Shown here: positions 24,301-32,800 of the stretch, one piece after another
Numbering within the stretch: the stretch's first letter is position 1
Layout: the number at the start of each line of letters is the position of its first letter
Origin: Bacteroidales bacterium
GTDB lineage: Bacteria; Bacteroidota; Bacteroidia; Bacteroidales; Muribaculaceae
DNA length: 50,184 bases
Direction of reading: 5' to 3'
Assembly (NCBI GenBank): GCA_910575545.1
Contig: CAJTFH010000026.1
Span: 1-50,184 of the forward strand
Position numbers and translations under genes: made by a program
The notes under the pieces: generated by a model
The model's input: the letters and a program-made list of their open reading frames with translations, nothing else
What the model was told of the DNA's origin: nothing
Database searches by the model: none

Positions 24301-24326
24301 CGGGGCGCCTCAATTGAGCCGCCCCG
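24301..24326 (-). terminator. Terminator for the GH51 gene
   Basis: CGGGGCG/CGCCCCG with inner CTCAA/TTGAG. On the minus strand it is followed by TGGTTTTT. It lies 8 bases beyond the GH51 stop and may also serve the convergent HepT locus. Confidence 0.75.
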
Positions 24327-24334
24327 ACTGTTTC

Positions 24335-26329
24335 CTATTTGTTTACCAAATCAAACCTCATAACCACAAAGCTATAAGGCTTCATCGTCGTCGAGAATTG
24401 ATTGCCATCAACCTTGACGCCGCTCTCAACCGGCTTTATAAGGTCAGGATTGTCAAGCGTATTCTCAGCATCAGGATTTTCAGATGCCAGCGTCATCATG
24501 GTTCCGCTCCCGATTATGCGGTTCTTCTTCATCCCCGCGAAATGGAGCGTAATCTCCTGCGGCTCGGCCGACGTGTTGGCCAGCTTCACCACATACTGTG
24601 ACGCATCGGCATCCCAGACAGCACTTGCAAACAGGCCGTTCTGCCCCTCAGCCCCCGTCAACGGCTTCTTGTCCATCGTCAGAGGCACAACCTGCGTACC
24701 CTTATTGGCAGCATAAAGCTGCTGTACATAATAACTCGCCGTCGGCATAGAGCGCAGGTTGTCAAACCATATCATATCCGGACGCCACTGCCACCCCTCC
24801 ACATGGGCAAACAACGGAGCATAAGTAGCCATCTGCACAATATCGGCATTCCTCTCCAGGCCAGTCATAAACGCAGCCTCAAGCAGTGCGGGATAGAAAT
24901 GGTTCCATTTCTTATTTTTGATATGGCACGCATACTCCCCGGCAAACACCTTCGGCCCTTTCCGGTCATAATTGTCGTAACGTGCCCCTTGGCTAAGGAA
25001 CCAGTCGGCAGGGCGGTAAAAATGCTCGTCAACCAGATCAGCTTTCAATCGGCGCATTTCCGGCCACAGATAATCAAAGTCCTTACCTTCCGAATTCGGA
25101 CCAGACGAACCAACGATTTTAATCTCAGGATAAGCCTTGCGGATAGCCTCAACAAACGGTTGCAGACGCTCCACATATTCCGGACCCCACTGCTCATTTC
25201 CTATGGCTATGAACTCCAGGCCGAAAGGCGCCGGATGCCCCATATCCGCGCGCAATTGCCCCCATTCGCTATCAACCGGGCCGTTGGCAAACTCGATAAG
25301 GTCGAGCGCATCCTGTATATAAGGGTCAAGCCGGTCAACCGGTACATGCGACTCCAACCTGTCGTTCTGATACTGGCAAACAAGCCCCACATTCAGAACC
25401 GGCAGCGGAGCAGCCCCAATCTCTTCCGACAACAGGAAATATTCATAGAAACCCAACCCGCCGCTCTGGTAATAATCAGGATAGAAACGGTTGGTAAACG
25501 TATAATGCCAACGGTTCTGGTTCGTCGGACGGTTCTCCACCGGCCCTACAGTGTTCTTCCACTGGTATCGGTCACCGATTTCCGTGCCCTCCACGATGCA
25601 TCCCCCCGGGAAACGGAAAATACCCGGCTTCAAATCAGCCAGTTTCTGCGCAAGGTCGCGGCGCAACCCGTTCTCATGCCCCTTCCAGGTGTCAACCGGA
25701 AACAGCGACACATGCTCAAGGTCAACCGTTGTTTCAGGCCGTTCCAGGAATATGCGCAGTTTCCCTTTAGCCTCGGTCATCTTAGGCTTCAGAACAGCAG
25801 TATACTTCTTCCACTCCTTCGAGTCGACCGTTACACGGGCTTTCGCAATCTCCTGCGACTCCCCTTGCGATTTCGTGTCAACTATAACAACTTTCAATTT
25901 GGCCTCGCCTCCATCAGGCACACGGGCCCACACTGAAAAACGGTATTCCTCACCTTCCCTTACAGCCACTCCGAAAAAGCCCTCATTCTCCAGCCCCGAA
26001 TGCTTATGGGGATGGCTTGCCGGGCTGAGACGCACATAATGCGGATTCCGCTCAAATGGGCCGTCATTCCTCAACTCCACGCCCCCATAGGTCATCCAAC
26101 CCATAAGGCTCTGCGGAAACTCAAACGAGCGGTTCTTCACCATCTCTGCATACAGTCCTCCGTCAGCCGCATAATTTATATCCTCAAAAAACAGCCCGTA
26201 CATCGTCGGCTGCACCTTCGCCCCCAGCTTATTCGTCTGCAAAGTCAGTTCATTATGCGCCCCCGACGCACTCATCCCCATGCACACGGCCAAAGCCGAC
26301 GCAGCCATGAATCTTCCGTATTTTCTCAT
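24335..26329 (-). CDS. Alpha-L-arabinofuranosidase (GH51)
   Basis: A 664-aa exported enzyme from MRKYGRFMAAS; an ORF extension to 26428 would run through the promoter box. The signal peptide ends near SASGAH. A carbohydrate-binding-like domain covers about residues 60-200. The (beta/alpha)8 catalytic domain carries the acid/base Glu in IAIGNEQWGPEY and the nucleophile Glu in VFAGEYACH. A C-terminal beta domain follows. GH51 enzymes release terminal arabinofuranose from plant arabinans and arabinoxylans. There is no SusC/SusD pair next to it, so it is not in a classical PUL; the divergent porin is its only possible partner here. Confidence 0.93.
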   Translation of the reverse strand: MRKYGRFMAASALAVCMGMSASGAHNELTLQTNKLGAKVQPTMYGLFFEDINYAADGGLYAEMVKNRSFEFPQSLMGWMTYGGVELRNDGPFERNPHYVRLSPASHPHKHSGLENEGFFGVAVREGEEYRFSVWARVPDGGEAKLKVVIVDTKSQGESQEIAKARVTVDSKEWKKYTAVLKPKMTEAKGKLRIFLERPETTVDLEHVSLFPVDTWKGHENGLRRDLAQKLADLKPGIFRFPGGCIVEGTEIGDRYQWKNTVGPVENRPTNQNRWHYTFTNRFYPDYYQSGGLGFYEYFLLSEEIGAAPLPVLNVGLVCQYQNDRLESHVPVDRLDPYIQDALDLIEFANGPVDSEWGQLRADMGHPAPFGLEFIAIGNEQWGPEYVERLQPFVEAIRKAYPEIKIVGSSGPNSEGKDFDYLWPEMRRLKADLVDEHFYRPADWFLSQGARYDNYDRKGPKVFAGEYACHIKNKKWNHFYPALLEAAFMTGLERNADIVQMATYAPLFAHVEGWQWRPDMIWFDNLRSMPTASYYVQQLYAANKGTQVVPLTMDKKPLTGAEGQNGLFASAVWDADASQYVVKLANTSAEPQEITLHFAGMKKNRIIGSGTMMTLASENPDAENTLDNPDLIKPVESGVKVDGNQFSTTMKPYSFVVMRFDLVNK

Positions 26330-26400
26330 GATATTATCTGAATTGTTCCTAATTTGCATATCAGTCAATCTTCGTGACCTCTTGGATTGGTTTCTCACCC

Positions 26401-26408
26401 CAAAGTTA
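26401..26408 (-). promoter_or_regulatory. -33/-7 promoter for GH51
   Basis: The minus strand reads TAACTTTG at 26401-26408 and TTTG at 26429-26432, with a 20-base spacer. This is one of the best promoter matches in the window. Confidence 0.7.
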
Positions 26409-26491
26409 CACAAAAATCCCAAAACCAATCAAACTTCACCATTGTTTAATAATTGTCAACATTATGCAAACGCCATTAAAACCCATCCTGC

Positions 26492-27832
26492 ATGAAACAT
26501 CTGCTCCCATTGGCCATATCGGTCTTATCCGGCCTATTCCTTCCGGCTTACATATCTGCTAAAAGCCACGTTGCCGCCCGCAACGATTCTGTCGTGGCCA
26601 CCACAAAAATCATAAAACTCGATAGCGACACATCGCGTGTCGTCCACCTCAATCAGCCCGAAGGCCTCAGTGCCGAACAAGACTCGCTACGCAACCTCGT
26701 AATTGCATTCTACACCGACCAGTTCCGCCACGCCCAGGATCCTGAAGCCCCCACATTTCTCTTCATGAGCAAAAGCGCCAATATGCTCATGGGGATAGGA
26801 GGATGCGTGCGCATGCGCGGATGGTACGACTGGGGAGGCGCAATCCCCGCCAACGGATTCATGCCATATCTGATTCCCATACCTGAAGATCCCGCTAATA
26901 CCCGCAGACTCGGCACGACACCCGCCGGCACAGCCCTCTTCTTCCAGATGATCGGGCGCACCAAAATCGGCACATACCGCCTATATATCGAAGCCAACTT
27001 CAACGGCTACCAAAGCCGGGGCTTCCATCTCAAAAAGGCATATGCCACAATGGGCGATTTCACCATCGGCCTTGCCAACTCCACATTCTCCGACCCGGCG
27101 GCCATGGCTCCGACAGTCGATGCCCAGGGCGCTACAAACAAGCTCGCAAAAACCGATGTGCTCGTACGCTACATGCACACTTTCCGCCGGCACTGGAGCG
27201 TCGCCCTATCGCTCGAAAATCCCACCCAACAGATTTCCACAACTCCCGGTGAGACAGGCAAATCATCATCCTGGCTACCGGAGGCGGCAGCTTTTGTCCA
27301 ATACGGATGGGGCGACAACGAGCATCTCCGTCTTTCAGGTATAATACGCGGCCTCAGCTACCGCAACCTTATTGAAGGCCATAACCAGACCCTACCCGGT
27401 TGGGCGGTGCAGTTCAGCTCCGTAGCCCACCCCTTGCCGCAGATCACAACCTACATCACCGCCAGCTACGGACACGGCTACGGTTCTCTGCTTAACGACC
27501 TTGTGGCCGACAACTTCGACCTCATCCCCGTTCCCGGCACACCCGGCAAGCTCTACGCCCCACGCGCAGTCGGCTACTGTTTCGGTCTGCAATATAACTT
27601 CACCCATGCCCTCTTCGCAAGCGCATCATTCAGCCAGACGCATCTCTCACCGCGACACTCACTTTCACCCGATTCCTACCGTCGGGGCTGGTGCGCCGAC
27701 ATCAACATTTTCTGGAACATCCTACCCCGCCTCCAAGTCGCTGCCGAATTCGACCTCGGCTGCCGCCACAACGTCTCAGGCACCCACCGATACGCCCGCC
27801 GCATCGGCGCCCTATGCCAATTCTCCTTCTAA
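26492..27832 (+). CDS. Outer-membrane porin-like protein (DcaP-type)
   Basis: A 446-aa protein with a signal peptide at residues 1-23 (ends YISAKS). A short helical or polar segment (SAEQDSLRNLV) is followed by a beta-barrel: GIGGCVRMRGWYDWGG, TKIGTYRLYIEANF, and a closing strand ending in Phe (IGALCQFSF), the classic outer-membrane C-terminus. The FLFMSKSANM...GG-VR-R start of the barrel is familiar from Bacteroidetes 'porin'/DcaP-like proteins. The solute is unknown. It is divergent from GH51 across 162 bases. Confidence 0.72.
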   Translation: MKHLLPLAISVLSGLFLPAYISAKSHVAARNDSVVATTKIIKLDSDTSRVVHLNQPEGLSAEQDSLRNLVIAFYTDQFRHAQDPEAPTFLFMSKSANMLMGIGGCVRMRGWYDWGGAIPANGFMPYLIPIPEDPANTRRLGTTPAGTALFFQMIGRTKIGTYRLYIEANFNGYQSRGFHLKKAYATMGDFTIGLANSTFSDPAAMAPTVDAQGATNKLAKTDVLVRYMHTFRRHWSVALSLENPTQQISTTPGETGKSSSWLPEAAAFVQYGWGDNEHLRLSGIIRGLSYRNLIEGHNQTLPGWAVQFSSVAHPLPQITTYITASYGHGYGSLLNDLVADNFDLIPVPGTPGKLYAPRAVGYCFGLQYNFTHALFASASFSQTHLSPRHSLSPDSYRRGWCADINIFWNILPRLQVAAEFDLGCRHNVSGTHRYARRIGALCQFSF

Positions 27833-27855
27833 CACATTGCTCCATCCAAGAGATT

Positions 27856-27886
27856 GTCTGAAATTTTTTCCAGAAAAATTTCAGAC
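27856..27886. terminator. Convergent terminator-like palindrome
   Basis: A perfect 13-base stem (GTCTGAAATTTTT/AAAAATTTCAGAC) with a 5-base loop lies between the convergent porin and TPR genes. There is no separate U-tail, since the T-run is inside the stem, so termination is likely but not proven. Confidence 0.6.
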
Positions 27887-27931
27887 ATCATCCATGCAGC
27901 CTGAATCCCCAAAACATAGTTATCTCAACTC

Positions 27932-28834
27932 CTATCTTTTCTTATCAAACAACGCCCTAACCCTCAACGGATTCAATCCCAGTTCGAGAGCCCGCTTGGC
28001 ATCAATCCGGGCATCATCGTCGCGATAACGCAAGCGGTTGAGATAAGCCCGGCAATAATAAAGTTCGGCATCGTCAGGGTCAAGTTCAAGCCCACGTGCA
28101 ATATCCTCCGCAGCCTCCGGCAAAGCCCCCGCTTCGAGATAACACATTGCACGCGCCGCATACAAAACACTCTCCTCCTTCGCTTCTATCAGCTCACTGT
28201 AGAGTGCCGTAGCCTCATCCTGTCGCCCTGTTCCTCCATAAATCACCGCCTGAAGCAGTTTACCCTCCATGTCTCCGGGCTTCAGTGAGCGGAAATGGGC
28301 CACATCGGCCTCAGCCTTATCAATCCGCCCTTGCCTCAGCTCTATCGCAGCCCTGTCATGATAAGCCGCCGCATACGTCGAATCCATCGACAATATGAGG
28401 TCATAGTCCCGGAGCGCATCTTCAAGCCTATCCATCTGCGTCAGCACCCTGGCCCGGTTATTCAGGATAACCACCGACGCGGGAGCCATCGCCCTCGCCT
28501 CCGTCAGGGTATGCAGCGCCAACGAATCCTCCCCCATATAAAACTGCATCATCCCCACATTCGACAGCAGCATGATATTCTGCGCATTCCCCGGCTCACT
28601 GCGCATAGCCTCCTGAAGAAACGCAATCGCCGTTTCCCAATCCCCTTTTCCGGTTGCTTCCTCAGCCTTCTGCACACATTTCATATAGACCGATTCCTTC
28701 TCCTCAGCCTGTCTGACCTTAGCCATACTGTCTGTCAGGTTCTCCGGATTCTCCCCCGAAACCGCCAGAGCGCCACACATCAAAGCTACACCAAAAACCA
28801 CAACCTTACCCGCAACAGCAATCAACTTTTTCAT
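27932..28834 (-). CDS. Exported tetratricopeptide-repeat protein
   Basis: A 300-aa protein from MKKLIAVAGKVVVFG. The upstream Met at 28858 falls inside the promoter box and is unlikely. The signal peptide ends near ALAVSG. About six TPR units follow, for example AEEATGKGDWETAIAFLQEAMRSEP, then units around ALHTLTEARAMAP, EDALRDYDLILSMD, EATALYSELIEA and AAEDIARGLELDP. It is a periplasmic protein-protein interaction scaffold with no catalytic motif. The partner is unknown. Confidence 0.85.
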   Translation of the reverse strand: MKKLIAVAGKVVVFGVALMCGALAVSGENPENLTDSMAKVRQAEEKESVYMKCVQKAEEATGKGDWETAIAFLQEAMRSEPGNAQNIMLLSNVGMMQFYMGEDSLALHTLTEARAMAPASVVILNNRARVLTQMDRLEDALRDYDLILSMDSTYAAAYHDRAAIELRQGRIDKAEADVAHFRSLKPGDMEGKLLQAVIYGGTGRQDEATALYSELIEAKEESVLYAARAMCYLEAGALPEAAEDIARGLELDPDDAELYYCRAYLNRLRYRDDDARIDAKRALELGLNPLRVRALFDKKR

Positions 28835-28855
28835 ACACCAGAATTTACTTTCCCG

Positions 28856-28863
28856 CAAAGTTA
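28856..28863 (-). promoter_or_regulatory. -7 box for the TPR gene
   Basis: The minus strand reads TAACTTTG. It overlaps the longer alternative start at 28858, which favours the start at 28834 with a leader of about 15 bases. Confidence 0.6.
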
Positions 28864-28932
28864 CCTCATTTCCAGACTATCCGCCTGCCTTAAAAATCTC
28901 CTTTAAATCTATTTCATCAAACTTCACAATCA

Positions 28933-30252
28933 TTATATCCCCTCAAAAAGCCGTACCCGACGATACAGCCACGTCTGCAACGCACCCCTCATCATCAGAT
29001 AGACAATGAAAGCCAGCCACAGGGCATGATTCCCCATCACAGGAAACAGTGTCAGCTCAAGCACAAAAAACACCGCCATCGCCCCGGCCATCGACAGCAG
29101 CAATTCCCGGCTGAGCGTAGCGCCGATAAACACTCCGTCCCAGGCAAACGACGCAAATCCGGCGAAAGGCACCGTCACCGCCCATAACCAATACTCCTTC
29201 GATGCGGCAATCACTGCCATATCAACGGTCAGAACACCCAAAAACGCCTCCCCGCCGAGAATATAAACCAACGTGAACAGTGCCGCCATTCCGGCTCCCC
29301 ACCACATCACCCCCCTTACACAACGTTTCAATTCCTGAGGTTGCTTCGCCCCTACATAACGCCCCACCAACGCCTCCGCAGCAAAAGCGAACCCATCCAT
29401 CATATATGAAAACAGCATGAACAGCTGCATCAGCAGCGTATTAACCGCCAATATCACCGCCCCCTGCGATGCACCGGTTTTCGTAAACCACAGCGTGACC
29501 GCCATCAGACACACCGTGCGCAGCATAACATCAAGGTTAACCCTGAAAAAACGGCGCAATTCACCCCCGCGCAACACAATCCCCCACCCAGGCCTGGAAA
29601 TTCCATATCGCCGCAATAACCATAACCCCACTCCGAAGCCACACCATTGCGCCACAAGCGAACCGGTAGCCACCCCATCAATCTGCCACCCCGCACCATA
29701 AACCAGCCCCAGGCTCACCGCAATATTCACCAGGTTAACCACAATCGAGCTGACCATCAGCATACGCGAATTCTGCATACCAAGAAACCATCCCGACAAA
29801 GCATATGTGCCCAACACCGCAGGTGCGCCATAAATCAGGATGGAAAAATACCGCCCGGCAAGACTTCCCGTCACAGGATCCGGGTCGACAAACCACCTCA
29901 GCAACCACAACACAGGCCATTGCAAAAGAACCATAGCCACTCCTGCCCCCAATGCCACTGCCAGCGCCCGGTAAAGCACCAGCGCCTGTTCATCTTTGTC
30001 AGCCGCCCCCCACGCCTGCGCGGCAAGTCCCGAGGTTCCTGCCCGTAGAAAAGAAAACAGCCAGTAAATCATATTGAACATCACTCCACCCACCGAGATT
30101 GCCCCGATATATACGGCGCTCCCCATATGACCTGTAATCGCCGTATCCACCAGCCCAAGCAGCGGAGTGGTCACATTCGCCACCACCGACGGCACTGCAA
30201 GCCCCAGAATCCGCCTGTTCATCCCACCTGACATTTTTCCCATTTCAGCCAT
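28933..30252 (-). CDS. MATE family efflux transporter (DinF-like)
   Basis: A 439-aa polytopic protein with about 12 membrane helices in two homologous halves. It has VPSVVANVTTPLLGLVDTAITGHMG at the start (not quoted in full elsewhere), FLRAGTSGLAAQAWGA in helix 2-3, and a second-half repeat near FAAEALVGRYVGAKQ. MATE proteins export cationic drugs or metabolites using H+ or Na+ gradients; the DinF subgroup is suggested by the N-terminal pattern. It lies downstream of the OPT gene but is separated from it by a strong hairpin. Confidence 0.9.
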   Translation of the reverse strand: MAEMGKMSGGMNRRILGLAVPSVVANVTTPLLGLVDTAITGHMGSAVYIGAISVGGVMFNMIYWLFSFLRAGTSGLAAQAWGAADKDEQALVLYRALAVALGAGVAMVLLQWPVLWLLRWFVDPDPVTGSLAGRYFSILIYGAPAVLGTYALSGWFLGMQNSRMLMVSSIVVNLVNIAVSLGLVYGAGWQIDGVATGSLVAQWCGFGVGLWLLRRYGISRPGWGIVLRGGELRRFFRVNLDVMLRTVCLMAVTLWFTKTGASQGAVILAVNTLLMQLFMLFSYMMDGFAFAAEALVGRYVGAKQPQELKRCVRGVMWWGAGMAALFTLVYILGGEAFLGVLTVDMAVIAASKEYWLWAVTVPFAGFASFAWDGVFIGATLSRELLLSMAGAMAVFFVLELTLFPVMGNHALWLAFIVYLMMRGALQTWLYRRVRLFEGI

Positions 30253-30263
30253 ATCATATCACT

Positions 30264-30301
30264 AAACAGACAAGTCCACCGACCGGCAGACTTGTCTGTT
30301 T
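30264..30301 (-). terminator. Terminator after the OPT transporter
   Basis: A 12-base stem, AAACAGACAAGT/ACTTGTCTGTTT, with a 14-base loop, between the OPT stop and the MATE start, both on the minus strand. The U-tract is short. Confidence 0.7.
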
Positions 30302-30338
30302 ATATAATAAACTAATATTAAAGCCTTTAATCAACTCG

Positions 30339-32360
30339 TCATATTTTCTTAGCGCGGCAGCTGTCCCACCAGAGATAACCGATAAGCAACGCATAAGCTA
30401 TTATGCCGTAAACCTGGAGCATACCGGCAGACACACCGCAAACATACTCGAAGCCGAAGAAACGCGTCAGCGCAGCAAACACACCGAACAGTGCGCCGCC
30501 TGCAATAAGACCCGATGAAATCAGCGTACCACGGTCGCGGCGAGCATCATTGACAGCCTGGTCTTTAGAGCTATGGCTAACGAAATAAGCAACAGCCCCC
30601 CCCACCAGCAGCGGCATATTGAGCGACAATGGTATGAACATACCCAGACAGAACGCCAATGCAGGCACTCCCAGCCAGTTCAACAGCAACGCCAGCACTA
30701 TACCTGTCATATAAAGAATCCAGGGGGTGTCACCACCCATCATCAGAGGTTCGATAACCTTAGCCATGGCATTAGCCTGTGGAGCCACCAACGCATTCTC
30801 ACCCGAAAATCCATACACCTGGTTCAGAACCATAATCACACCACCGACAGTGGCTGCCGACACCAATGTGCCCAGGAACTTCCACTGTTCCTGCTTCCTC
30901 GGGGTCGATCCGAGCCAGTAACCGATTTTCAGGTCGGTCACAAATCCACCGGCCATCGACAACGCAGTGCAAACAACCCCGCCGATAATCATCGAAGCCA
31001 CAATGCCGGCCGTCCCTTTAAGACCGATAGCCACAAAGATAGCCGACGCTATTATCAGCGTCATCAGCGTCATCCCAGACACAGGGTTACTTCCTACAAT
31101 CGCAATCGCATTGGCGGCGACCGTGGTGAACAGGAACGCAATCAGAGTAACAACCACCCACGCCACAAGCGCTTGCCACCAGTTATTGATAACACCGAAC
31201 CAGAAAAACAGCAACACGGCCACAAGGGCTATCGCAATGAAAAACACCACATGCTTCATCGAAATGTCCCATTGCCAACGCATCGGTTTGCGTCCACCCT
31301 GCGCACCACCCTTGAACTCACGGCCAGCCAGACCGACTGCCTGGCAGATAATCGGCCACGATTTAACTATACCTATCACACCGGCCATCGCTATACCGCC
31401 GATACCTATCATGCGCGCATAATTGCTGAATATATCCTGCGAACTCATAGCTGCGATTTCCGCATTGCCATAAGTGCCCATCAGAGGGATAATCACCCAC
31501 CACACAAACAGAGAACCGGCACAGATGATAAACGCATAGCGCAGACCTACGATATACCCGAGACCAAGCACAGCCGCACCAGTGTTGCAACTCATCACAA
31601 GTTTGGTCTTCTCGGCAATCGCCTCGCCCCAGGAACTGGCAGTTGTCTGCAATGTCCCCGCCCAGAAACCGAAAGTTTCCACAACGTAGTCATAAATACC
31701 ACCGATAAGCGAAGCAATTACCAGCGTCTTGGCCTGTGAACCACCCTGCGCACCTGCGCTTTGCCCACTGGCAAGCACCTGTGTTGTAGCTGTAGCCTCC
31801 GGAAAAGGATATTTGCCGTGCATATCCTTCACGAAATATTTCCTGAATGGAATGAAAAACAATATCCCCAGGATACCACCCAAAAGCGAACTCAGGAATA
31901 TCTGGAAGAAATTCACCGTTATCTCCGGATATTTTGCCTGGAGGATATACAGCGCCGGAAGTGTGAATATCGCTCCGGCCACAATCACACCCGAACATGC
32001 GCCGATTGACTGGATTATAACGTTCTGACCCAAGGCGTTCTTCTTGCCAAGCGCCCCCGACAGTCCAACCGCTATGATGGCGATAGGTATGGCGGCTTCA
32101 AAAACCTGCCCCACCTTCAGCCCCAGATATGCAGCTGCGGCACTGAAAATCACACAGAGCACCAGTCCCATCACCACTGAATAGACCGTCACCTCCTTAT
32201 AATCGCGGGCCGGGTGCATAATAGGCCTGTAATGCTCATCCGCACCTAATTCCCGGAATGCATTTTCCGGCAATTCTGCCGGGTCTGCATCAGCATAGAC
32301 CGCCACGTCATCCATCTCGGCAATCTTTGCATCATGCTGATTGTTTTTCACTTTTTCCAT
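30339..32360 (-). CDS. OPT family oligopeptide transporter
   Basis: A 673-aa inner-membrane protein with about 15 helices. OPT landmarks include EVTVYSVVMGLVLCVIFSAA, YLGLKVGQVFEAAIP, IGACSGVIVAGAIFTLPALY, FPEATATTQVLASGQ and the C-terminal NWLGVPALAFCLGMFIPLSL. OPT proteins import peptides or metal-chelate compounds. The N-terminal ~40 residues are acidic and cytoplasmic. The gene follows ssb by 30 bases and probably shares its promoter. Confidence 0.95.
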   Translation of the reverse strand: MEKVKNNQHDAKIAEMDDVAVYADADPAELPENAFRELGADEHYRPIMHPARDYKEVTVYSVVMGLVLCVIFSAAAAYLGLKVGQVFEAAIPIAIIAVGLSGALGKKNALGQNVIIQSIGACSGVIVAGAIFTLPALYILQAKYPEITVNFFQIFLSSLLGGILGILFFIPFRKYFVKDMHGKYPFPEATATTQVLASGQSAGAQGGSQAKTLVIASLIGGIYDYVVETFGFWAGTLQTTASSWGEAIAEKTKLVMSCNTGAAVLGLGYIVGLRYAFIICAGSLFVWWVIIPLMGTYGNAEIAAMSSQDIFSNYARMIGIGGIAMAGVIGIVKSWPIICQAVGLAGREFKGGAQGGRKPMRWQWDISMKHVVFFIAIALVAVLLFFWFGVINNWWQALVAWVVVTLIAFLFTTVAANAIAIVGSNPVSGMTLMTLIIASAIFVAIGLKGTAGIVASMIIGGVVCTALSMAGGFVTDLKIGYWLGSTPRKQEQWKFLGTLVSAATVGGVIMVLNQVYGFSGENALVAPQANAMAKVIEPLMMGGDTPWILYMTGIVLALLLNWLGVPALAFCLGMFIPLSLNMPLLVGGAVAYFVSHSSKDQAVNDARRDRGTLISSGLIAGGALFGVFAALTRFFGFEYVCGVSAGMLQVYGIIAYALLIGYLWWDSCRAKKI

Positions 32361-32390
32361 TTATATTATTGATTTATTGATATTTTCTGC

Positions 32391-32750
32391 TTATCTACCC
32401 TCATTCACACCCTGAGCCACTGCACGTGCCAGAATATCGAAACTATCGACTACAACCTCCGTTATAGTGCGGTTGATGGCATTCCGGTCTTGCCACGACC
32501 GTGTGCGCAGCTTCCCCTCCACATACAGCTTTGTCCCTTTGGTTATATACCGTTCCGCGGTCTCCGCATTGCGGTCCCACATCACTACATTATGCCACTC
32601 GGTGCGTTCAGGCACCTGCACCCCCTGTGCCGTCGTGTACCCACGTTCTGTTGTTGCCAGAGAGAATGTGGCATACGGACGGCCGTCCACATACCTTATC
32701 TCAGGATTCTTTCCCACATTCCCCACAAGTATAACCTTATTAACCGACAT
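32391..32750 (-). CDS. ssb: Single-stranded DNA-binding protein
   Basis: A 119-aa OB-fold protein from MSVNKVILVGNVGKNPEIR; an upstream Met at 32762 would add MLML. It covers the core SSB fold: FSLATTERGY, TEWHNVVMWDRNAETAERYI, KGTKLYVEGKLRTRSWQD. It lacks the long acidic-tipped C-terminal tail of E. coli SSB and ends RAVAQGVNEGR, so it may be an accessory SSB rather than the main replicative one. Confidence 0.93.
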   Translation of the reverse strand: MSVNKVILVGNVGKNPEIRYVDGRPYATFSLATTERGYTTAQGVQVPERTEWHNVVMWDRNAETAERYITKGTKLYVEGKLRTRSWQDRNAINRTITEVVVDSFDILARAVAQGVNEGR

Positions 32751-32773
32751 AAGCATCAACATTTAACGATTCA

Positions 32774-32781
32774 CAAAAATA
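32774..32781 (-). promoter_or_regulatory. -7 box for ssb-OPT
   Basis: The minus strand reads TATTTTTG, which fits TAnnTTTG. It lies 23 bases before the chosen ssb start. Confidence 0.5.
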
Positions 32782-32800
32782 CAGATTTCCCGTTTAAATC

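Noticed and set aside
24803-25936. Long plus-strand reading frame of 377 codons
   Set aside because: It lies entirely opposite the GH51 gene, is rich in Arg/Pro/His as expected for an antisense shadow, and has no recognisable motif.
30573-31739. Plus-strand reading frame of 388 codons
   Set aside because: Antisense to the OPT transporter, with a His/Thr/Arg-rich composition; the OPT frame has strong family motifs.
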